Below are positions 58,676-64,000 of a stretch of 64,000 nucleotides of DNA, one piece after another. The notes under the pieces are model-generated. The model had not been told where the DNA came from and ran no database searches. It was given only the letters and a program-made list of their open reading frames with translations. How positions within the stretch are numbered: the stretch's first letter is position 1; the number at the start of each line of letters is the position of its first letter. The position numbers were made by a program, and so were the translations under genes. The DNA is from JABGQS01 sp963674545 (GTDB lineage: Bacteria > Bacillota > Clostridia > Christensenellales > SZUA-584), in NCBI GenBank assembly GCA_963674545.2, contig CAXXFB010000001.1:186001-250000 (forward strand). Direction: 5' to 3'.

Positions 58676-58695
58676 ATGAAAAGGTGAAATAACTT

Positions 58696-59562
58696 ATGTT
58701 CGGATACATAGCGCCGCTCGTTCCAGAGCTAAAAGTAAAGGAACACGAGGCATTCAAAGGCTATTATTGCGGCCTTTGCAAGACAATAAAAGAAAATTAT
58801 TCAAATACAGCCCGATTTATGTTAAGCTACGATTGTGCTGTTTTATCTTTGCTTCTTTCTTCGCTCAGCGATGAGATACCAAGAGTCACAAAAGAGCGCT
58901 GCATTGCCAGCCCTTTAAAGAAAAAGACCATTATTCGCTCTAGACAGGCGGGGTATGCGGCTGGAGTAAATGTGCTGCTAGGCTATGGTAAAGTTAAAGA
59001 TACAGCAGCAGATGATAAAAAGCTGTATGCACACATGCTGCTCACATTTTTTCGGCGGCAGTTCAAACACGCTTCTGCTGACTACGAAGAACTGTCAGAA
59101 AAGTTTCTGCTGCATCTTGACAGCCTTGCAAAGCTGGAAGAGAAAAAGTGCGATAATATTGATGAAGTTTCGTCGCAGTTTGGTGAACTTCTGGCTGAAG
59201 TTTTCTCACTCGCGCCCTATCCTTTTATGGATGAAGGAACTAAAAAAGCAATGCATCATCTTGGGTATAACCTCGGAAGATGGATATACATAGCAGATGC
59301 AGTTGACGACTTAGAGAAGGACTACAAAAAGAACAGATACAATGTGTATCTACAGCGCCCTTTTGACGATATTGCCGGACACAGGGGCAGGATATTGGAA
59401 GAAGCGCAGTTTAATTTGAAATACACGCTTTTTGAAGCGTGCAGGGCCTATGAACTGCTGGATATAAAAAGAGACAAAGGATTGATAGACAATATTATGT
59501 ATCAAGGACTCGCAAAAAAGACGGAAGATATACTAAAGGGGGACATTGATGGATCCGTATAA
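58696..59562 (+). CDS. DUF5685 family protein
   Basis: A 288-residue protein of unknown function. The family opening FGYIAPLVPELKVKEHEAFKGYYCGLCKTI is clear, with a CxxC pair at about 25-28 and a further conserved cysteine near 48. Later markers are GRWIYIADAVDDLEKDYKKNRYNVY near 197-221, which has an acidic cluster like metal-binding prenyl-synthase-type helices; that likeness is only suggestive. AAGGTG lies about ten bases before the ATG. The J-domain gene begins within its last codons (14-base overlap), so the two proteins are translated together and likely work together. Confidence 0.9.
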   Translation: MFGYIAPLVPELKVKEHEAFKGYYCGLCKTIKENYSNTARFMLSYDCAVLSLLLSSLSDEIPRVTKERCIASPLKKKTIIRSRQAGYAAGVNVLLGYGKVKDTAADDKKLYAHMLLTFFRRQFKHASADYEELSEKFLLHLDSLAKLEEKKCDNIDEVSSQFGELLAEVFSLAPYPFMDEGTKKAMHHLGYNLGRWIYIADAVDDLEKDYKKNRYNVYLQRPFDDIAGHRGRILEEAQFNLKYTLFEACRAYELLDIKRDKGLIDNIMYQGLAKKTEDILKGDIDGSV

Positions 59563-60157
59563 AGTGCTTGGAGTCAGCCGCTCTGATTCCGACGAGACTA
59601 TAAAAGCTGCATACAGGAAGCTGGCAAAGCAGTACCATCCGGATAGATACAGAGGGCACGATCTTGAAGAGTTGGCGGGCGATAAGCTAAAACAGATAAA
59701 TGAAGCGTACGACCTTATTCAAAAAGAACGCAAAGCCTCAAACAGCTACAGCCGGGGTTCTGGTTCAGGCTATACCGGAAGTACAGGCGGAAGCTACAGC
59801 GGAAGCGCAACCTATGCTGAAATAAGGCGTATGATACAACTCGGCAATATATCACAGGCAGAGGCTATGTTGGACAACATGAGCAATCACGATGCCGAAT
59901 GGCACTATCTGAAAGGTGTGATACTCCAGCGCAAGGGCTGGTACGACGGTGCAAGGCAGCACTTTGCAAACGCCAGAAATATGCAGCCGGGCAATCCCGA
60001 ATATGAAAGTGCATATAATACTGTAAACGCAAGTGCAAACAGCTACGGGCAGACTAACTACGGTAACCAGTACCAGAACTCATCATGCAGCTGCTGTGAT
60101 GTCTGCGCAGGGCTTATGTGTGCAGACTGCTTGTGCAATTGCTGCGGCGGATGCTGA
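59549..60157 (+). CDS. J-domain protein with cysteine-rich tail
   Basis: A 202-residue cochaperone-like protein. The J domain occupies about 1-65: DPYKVLGVSRSDSDETIKAAYRKL and the HPD signature in QYHPDRYRG, which stimulates DnaK. A Gly/Ser-rich linker (66-90) and a helical TPR-like stretch (EAMLDNMSN to PEYESAYNTV, about 105-155) follow. The last 23 residues hold ten cysteines, suggesting metal or cluster binding. It lacks the usual DnaJ zinc and peptide-binding domains. The ATG at 59549 is preceded by AAGGGGGAC. It overlaps the DUF5685 gene. Confidence 0.92.
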   Translation: MDPYKVLGVSRSDSDETIKAAYRKLAKQYHPDRYRGHDLEELAGDKLKQINEAYDLIQKERKASNSYSRGSGSGYTGSTGGSYSGSATYAEIRRMIQLGNISQAEAMLDNMSNHDAEWHYLKGVILQRKGWYDGARQHFANARNMQPGNPEYESAYNTVNASANSYGQTNYGNQYQNSSCSCCDVCAGLMCADCLCNCCGGC

Positions 60158-60186
60158 TAGATAAAAATTACAGCGGGGAAGATTAT

Positions 60187-60714
60187 ATGTCAAGATTCAA
60201 ACATACAGCCCATAGAGTTAGTCTAACTGCGATGTTCATTGCTATGTCGCTGCTTTTTATGTACCTTGCTTCGATAATACCTGTGCTTAGGATAACATTT
60301 TATTTTCTAAGCTCTGTTTTTGTGATGGGGTTGCTTCTTGAAGACGAAGTTATGCTCTCGTTCATGATGTTCGGTGCAGTTTCCGGGCTTTCGATGCTGC
60401 TAATGCCTTTTACGATGGCGCTTCCATACGTCATCTTTTTCGGCCACTACGGAATCGGCAAATATTTAATAGAGAAAAATGTCAAAGATAAGATATTAAG
60501 ATACGTGCTGAAACTAATTTATTTTAATATAGCTCTTGCGCTTGCTTATCTTGTTGCAAGAGATCTTCTGTTCAGCACTGCGGAAGGCGCCGGACTTGCC
60601 ATATGGATAGTCATAGTAATAGCTGAAGTCGCTTTCATATTTTATGACTTCCTGTTTTCAAGAATAACCGGATTCTATTTTAATAATATCAGAAGATACC
60701 TTACAAAAAGCTGA
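60187..60714 (+). CDS. Multi-pass membrane protein of unknown function
   Basis: A 175-residue hydrophobic protein with four or five membrane helices, starting at about 12-35 and ending near 155. The order of helices and the short loops (FGHYGIGKYLIEKNVKDK near 90-107) suggest an S-component or ECF-type small transporter subunit or an uncharacterised integral protein, but no family motif settles it. The ATG at 60187 has GGGGAAG five bases upstream; longer readings run back into the J-domain gene. It follows that gene by 29 bases and may be cotranscribed. Confidence 0.7.
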   Translation: MSRFKHTAHRVSLTAMFIAMSLLFMYLASIIPVLRITFYFLSSVFVMGLLLEDEVMLSFMMFGAVSGLSMLLMPFTMALPYVIFFGHYGIGKYLIEKNVKDKILRYVLKLIYFNIALALAYLVARDLLFSTAEGAGLAIWIVIVIAEVAFIFYDFLFSRITGFYFNNIRRYLTKS

Positions 60715-60750
60715 CATAAGACCAATTCGACCAGAAAAGAGGCGGATATT

Positions 60751-61446
60751 ATGTTGATAAGAAGAGTTGCAGTTGTCTGTGTTGCTGTTTTAGTATGCAC
60801 AGCGCTGTTGTTTGGCTGCGCTCAAGAACCGGAAGAAATGGTTCAGGATGAAGAAAGTCTTAACGCTGTGTCTGCGGCGACTGAGGCAAGGTATGCCGCG
60901 AGGGAGATAAGGGGATATGAGGGGGCAAGGCTGGATCCGGCCATAGGTCCGCGTGACAACTCGATCAAAGGCGTACAATATGTAAAGCTTTCACAGTTCA
61001 GACTAAAGATAACAGGACTCGTGGATAAAGAGCTTGAACTAGCATACGACGAAGTCCTGGAATTCCCGTCATACGAGCGGCTTATCACGCTATACTGCGT
61101 TGAAGGGTGGGACGCTACGATACTCTGGGAAGGTGTGAAGATAACAGACTTAATAGATGCAGCAGGAGTGTCAGACTCTGCAAAAACCGTTATATTCAAA
61201 GCAGTTGACGGTTACACTACATCGCTTCCGCTGGCAGAGATAATACAAAAGGACATGCTGCTTGCCTACATGTCAAACGGAATAGACATACCGCCGGAGA
61301 TGGGTTTTCCGTTCATAGTCGTTGCGGAAGACAAGCTTGGTTACAAGTGGGCGCGATGGGTGAATGAAATAGAGCTGTCAGACAATCAGGATTACGAAGG
61401 CTACTGGGAATCTTACGGGTATTCCAATGAAGCTGATATAAATTAA
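60751..61446 (+). CDS. Molybdopterin oxidoreductase-fold lipoprotein
   Basis: A 231-residue exported lipoprotein. The signal peptide ends LLFGC. The domain resembles the sulfite oxidase/YedY molybdopterin-binding fold: LITLYCVEGWDATILWEGVKITDLIDAAG near 108-136 contains the cysteine that ligates molybdenum in that family, and GFPFIVVAEDKLGYKWARWVNEIEL near 188-212 is its other marker. Whether cofactor is bound is not known, since the usual partner subunits and Tat signal are missing. ACAGAAAAGAGGCGG lies ahead of the ATG. Confidence 0.85.
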   Translation: MLIRRVAVVCVAVLVCTALLFGCAQEPEEMVQDEESLNAVSAATEARYAAREIRGYEGARLDPAIGPRDNSIKGVQYVKLSQFRLKITGLVDKELELAYDEVLEFPSYERLITLYCVEGWDATILWEGVKITDLIDAAGVSDSAKTVIFKAVDGYTTSLPLAEIIQKDMLLAYMSNGIDIPPEMGFPFIVVAEDKLGYKWARWVNEIELSDNQDYEGYWESYGYSNEADIN

Positions 61447-61480
61447 AATGTTACAAAAAAACAAAGAACGGAGACAGAAT

Positions 61481-62182
61481 ATGAGCAATATCATTGTAAT
61501 CACAGGTGGAACAAGCGGATACGGAAAAGCTGCAGCACAGAAATTTGCAGCCAGAGGAGAAACGGTAATCGCCGTCAGCAGAAACAAACAGAGCCTTGCT
61601 AAGACCAGACAAGAGCTTGGAGTCGATGTATTTTCCGCGGATGTAACAAAAACGCAGGACTGGAACGCTCTTTATGATTATGTGTTGAACAAATACGAAA
61701 GAGTGGATTTACTTGTCAACAACGCAGGCGCTGCAATAACGGTTAGCCCGCTTGACGAGCAGCCTTTCGAACAGATCGATATGTGTGTTGATCTTAACTT
61801 AAAAGGAGTCATATACGGCTGCAGGGTGTTCATGCCGCTATTTAAAGAGCAAAAGGGCGGCACTATCATGAACGTTTCCAGTATATGTGCAGAGCAGTCG
61901 TGGACGGGCTACAGCGTATACGCAGCTGCAAAAGCCGGGATGGTCAGCTTTACGAAATCCATGATAGTAGAGCTTCAGCCGCACGGAGTACGTGTGTCCT
62001 GTCTTATACCTGCTGCAGGCGAAACCAATTTCTGCAAAAACTCCAATATAAATAAAGGCGGCTTCAAAATGCAGGCTGAAGATTTCGCACAGGTGATATA
62101 TGACACGTTCTATCTGCCTAAGCATATAGTAGTGCCGGAAGTGACTGTATGGGGGATAGACCAACTTATAGTACCGCTATAA
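61481..62182 (+). CDS. SDR family oxidoreductase
   Basis: A 233-residue short-chain dehydrogenase/reductase. The nucleotide loop reads TGGTSGYGKAA (7-17), NNAGA follows near 79-83, the catalytic serine is in MNVSSIC near 131 and the Y-x3-K pair is in YAAAKAG near 150. It is a classical cytoplasmic SDR with unknown substrate. The ATG at 61481 has GGAGAC ahead; an earlier ATG at 61448 has no such site. It ends two bases from the convergent YdcF-like gene. Confidence 0.92.
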   Translation: MSNIIVITGGTSGYGKAAAQKFAARGETVIAVSRNKQSLAKTRQELGVDVFSADVTKTQDWNALYDYVLNKYERVDLLVNNAGAAITVSPLDEQPFEQIDMCVDLNLKGVIYGCRVFMPLFKEQKGGTIMNVSSICAEQSWTGYSVYAAAKAGMVSFTKSMIVELQPHGVRVSCLIPAAGETNFCKNSNINKGGFKMQAEDFAQVIYDTFYLPKHIVVPEVTVWGIDQLIVPL

Positions 62183-62183
62183 G

Positions 62184-62864
62184 CTATTTATCGTGAGTTG
62201 GGCTGCTTTCACCGGTGATGGGTATTTCATCGCCGAGGTACTTTGGCTCCGGTTTTAATATGTTCACATAAATCAAATCCTTAACGCGGGCAAAGCTCTC
62301 TCTTAGTGAATCATAATCAGCGTAAAGATAACGCCTTGGGTCAGAGTTTACTCCTTGTACATCAAGCCCAAGCTGCTGTGCGATATAGACTGCTCTATAG
62401 ATATGGAACTTCTGTGTAACGACGATCACATCGCTGACGCAGAATACATCCCTTGCACGATAAAGGCTCTCATATGTTGAAAATCCTGCATGATCAAGGA
62501 ATATATCTTCCTGCGGAACGCCCTTTGAAATGGCGTAATTCATCATAGCGTTGACTTCATCATAATCAGTTTTCCCATGGTCGCCGCTGAATAGCAGTCT
62601 GTCGGCTTTGCCGGCATTGTATATCTCTATAGCATAATCCACTCTGTCCTGCAGAACGGCGGAAAGCCGCTCGTCAGAAAAAACCCGTGAGCCAAGCACG
62701 AGAACGCACTGTGCTTTTTCAAGCTCTTCTATATTGTTAATATCATAGATTTTGTTTGCAGAAAAGCAAATTACAATTGTATTGAATGCTATGAATAGTA
62801 TGGAAGCTGTAACAAAAAGAAAAATCAGAAGTTTGAAACCAGTTCTAATAAAAATGCCAGTCAA
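62184..62864 (-). CDS. YdcF/SanA-like (DUF218) membrane-anchored protein
   Basis: A 226-residue protein with one N-terminal membrane helix (about 9-32) and a DUF218 domain outside. The family motifs are CVLVLGSRVF (about 52-61), LLFSGDHGK and STYESLYRARDV near 128-139. SanA-like proteins take part in envelope barrier or polysaccharide steps in some bacteria; function here is unknown. The start is a TTG at 62864 with AGAGG seven bases upstream. Confidence 0.88.
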   Translation of the reverse strand: MTGIFIRTGFKLLIFLFVTASILFIAFNTIVICFSANKIYDINNIEELEKAQCVLVLGSRVFSDERLSAVLQDRVDYAIEIYNAGKADRLLFSGDHGKTDYDEVNAMMNYAISKGVPQEDIFLDHAGFSTYESLYRARDVFCVSDVIVVTQKFHIYRAVYIAQQLGLDVQGVNSDPRRYLYADYDSLRESFARVKDLIYVNILKPEPKYLGDEIPITGESSPTHDK

Positions 62865-62940
62865 GATGCTGCCTCTTTCTCCACCTTTTAATAAGATATA
62901 TCATTTCGCATCAAAAGACAATATACTTTGTCTCATTTAG

Positions 62941-62968
62941 TTGACAATGATGATAAACACTATAAAAT
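62941..62968 (+). promoter_or_regulatory. Promoter of the flavin/ferredoxin gene
   Basis: TTGACA at 62941-62946 and TAAAAT at 62963-62968 are 16 bases apart, about 30 bases upstream of the start codon. Confidence 0.68.
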
Positions 62969-62997
62969 AGTAATATAAATCAAAAAAAGGAGACATG

Positions 62998-63615
62998 ATG
63001 AAAGAGCTGGATTTCTTAAGAAAATTAAAATCTGTAGCGTTTGCAACAATGGAAGACGGAATGCCTTCAGTAAGAATAGCAGACGTTATGCTGATAGAAG
63101 ATGATAAAATATATTTTCTTACTGACAGAGGAAAGTCTTTCTACCGGCAGTTAATCGAAAACAAGCATGTTGCGTTGGTCGGCATGGACGAAAATTATGT
63201 CTCGGTCAGAGTTAGCGGGAAGGCTATGCCGGCTGATTGTACATATGTCGATAAGATTTTCGAAGAAAATCCTGCGCTCGGTAATATCTACGCCCCAAAC
63301 ACTCGGGATATATTGGAAGCGTTTTGTATATGCGAAGGGATAGGGGAGATATTCGACCTTTCGGAAAAGCATCCGAAACGTACAAGGTTCGCTTTCGGCG
63401 GCGAAGAACCGATAGAACCTGGATACAGCATAAAGAGCGATGCGTGTATTAAATGCAGGGTATGTGTTGTCAGCTGCCCTGTTGGAGCAATAAGTGAGCA
63501 GGATGATGAATTAGTTGTAGACAGTACTTCTTGTTTAGAGTGCGGGCGCTGTTTCGAATTCTGCCCGGTAGATGCAATAGAGCAGCCTAAAAGATTTAAT
63601 TTGGAGGAGTCATGA
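62998..63615 (+). CDS. Pyridoxamine-phosphate-oxidase-like flavoprotein with two [4Fe-4S] clusters
   Basis: A 205-residue fusion. The first 130 residues form an FMN-binding split barrel of the pyridoxamine oxidase family, opening LKSVAFATMEDGMPSVRIADVML. The last 65 residues carry two ferredoxin motifs, CIKCRVCVVSCPVGAI and CLECGRCFEFCPVDAI. Such proteins in anaerobes likely pass electrons between ferredoxin and a flavin, perhaps to a peroxide or quinone-like acceptor; the partner is unknown. The ATG at 62998 lies five bases after GGAG; another ATG at 62995 lies closer. Its stop overlaps the start of the next gene. Confidence 0.9.
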   Translation: MKELDFLRKLKSVAFATMEDGMPSVRIADVMLIEDDKIYFLTDRGKSFYRQLIENKHVALVGMDENYVSVRVSGKAMPADCTYVDKIFEENPALGNIYAPNTRDILEAFCICEGIGEIFDLSEKHPKRTRFAFGGEEPIEPGYSIKSDACIKCRVCVVSCPVGAISEQDDELVVDSTSCLECGRCFEFCPVDAIEQPKRFNLEES

Positions 63616-64000
63616 AAAAAGTATTCTTTTTAGTATTGGCAGTAGTTTTGTTATTTGCTTTCGCAGGGTGCAACAGCGATAGCAGTGAGCCCGAACCAGC
63701 TCTTTCAGAAAATTCTGTAACAGTAGAAGAAGGCGTGCTGCGTGTTGGGATGGACCTTCAATATCCGCCGTTCGAGACGTTTGACGATGAGGGTAATCCG
63801 ACCGGCATAAGCGTAGATGTTGCGCAGGCTTTTGCAGACAAGCTGGAGCTTGAGCTCGAAGTAGTAAACATGGACTTTTCAACGCTGATTCCTGCACTGG
63901 AAACAGGAGATATTGATATAGTAATAGCGTCTATGTCTATAACGCAGGAACGTGAAGAAAAGGTAGATTTCACAGCGCCATATTTCTATTTCAAGATAAT
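63612..64000 (+). CDS. Amino-acid-type substrate-binding lipoprotein (3' end beyond window)
   Basis: The first 129 residues of an extracellular solute-binding protein. It has a lipoprotein signal ending FAFAGC, then the SBP family 3 opening RVGMDLQYPPFETFDDEGNPTGISVDVAQ and DIDIVIASMSITQEREE, typical of polar amino acid ABC importers. The gene is open to the window end, so the transporter parts probably follow. The ATG overlaps the upstream stop, and GGAGG lies ahead, so it is cotranscribed with the flavin/ferredoxin gene. Confidence 0.93.
   Translation, partial: MKKVFFLVLAVVLLFAFAGCNSDSSEPEPALSENSVTVEEGVLRVGMDLQYPPFETFDDEGNPTGISVDVAQAFADKLELELEVVNMDFSTLIPALETGDIDIVIASMSITQEREEKVDFTAPYFYFKI

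Overview
This window looks like part of the chromosome of an anaerobic, low-to-mid G+C Firmicute of the class Clostridia. Signs of this are the purine-rich ribosome binding sites with frequent TTG and GTG starts, an ireB/ruvX/DUF1292 cluster, a yabN (mazG)/SpoVB-like pair, a P-protein split into two subunits, lysine and glycine riboswitches, a TRAP (MtrB) protein and a DUF5685/J-domain pair. The exact genus cannot be read from this sequence alone. No rRNA, CRISPR array or prophage structural genes were seen.

Layout. (1) 1-3430: the A+T-rich end of an integrated element, with an AbiEi/AbiEii type IV toxin-antitoxin pair and a tyrosine integrase whose 3' end abuts a minus-strand tRNA-Ser(GCT). 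(2) 3575-7260, minus strand: lysine branch genes asd-dapA-dapB plus a HIT-like gene, behind a promoter, lysine riboswitch and terminator. (3) 7264-15083, minus strand: a long gene string (methyltransferase, TPR protein, helical-repeat protein, HD hydrolase, THUMP RNA methyltransferase, URO-D-like protein, lipoprotein alkaline phosphatase). (4) 15207-17724: an ECF sigma factor with two cell-surface lipoproteins (DUF4349 and SIMPL) and a possible ECF-type promoter between them. (5) 17811-24070: rlmD, small enzymes, ferritin, an acetyltransferase and an ABC permease/ATPase pair lacking a binding protein. (6) 24156-29292: dnaE, mtrB (TRAP), a small ACT-sized protein, a thioesterase and thymidine kinase. 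(7) 29374-34544: a BMP-type nucleoside ABC importer. (8) 34711-42597: a GGDEF protein, mazG, a SpoVB-like flippase, trmL, a GNAT protein and a Na/Pi cotransporter. (9) 42800-46948: pgk, tpiA and gpmI of lower glycolysis, then a small P-loop protein. (10) 47047-52127: thrC, trpS, a HAD phosphatase and ireB / ferredoxin-type aldo-keto reductase / ruvX / DUF1292. (11) 52170-52870: tRNA-Arg(ACG), its terminator and nearly four tandem 145-bp repeats that carry an inverted copy of the tRNA 3' end. (12) 52886-57477, minus strand: the glycine cleavage genes gcvT-gcvH-gcvPA-gcvPB behind a tandem glycine riboswitch. (13) 57549-64000: an SPFH protein, DUF5685, a J-domain protein with a cysteine-rich tail, a membrane protein, a molybdopterin-type lipoprotein, an SDR, a YdcF-like protein, a flavin/ferredoxin protein and the start of an amino-acid-type binding protein cut by the window edge.

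Most of the window is ordinary housekeeping. Amino-acid supply is a theme: lysine genes under a lysine riboswitch, glycine breakdown under a glycine riboswitch, thrC, trpS and a tryptophan sensor. The parts that most deserve a second look are the tRNA-Arg-derived tandem repeats, the TRAP gene away from any trp operon, the putative ECF-controlled lipoprotein pair, and the AbiE element at tRNA-Ser.
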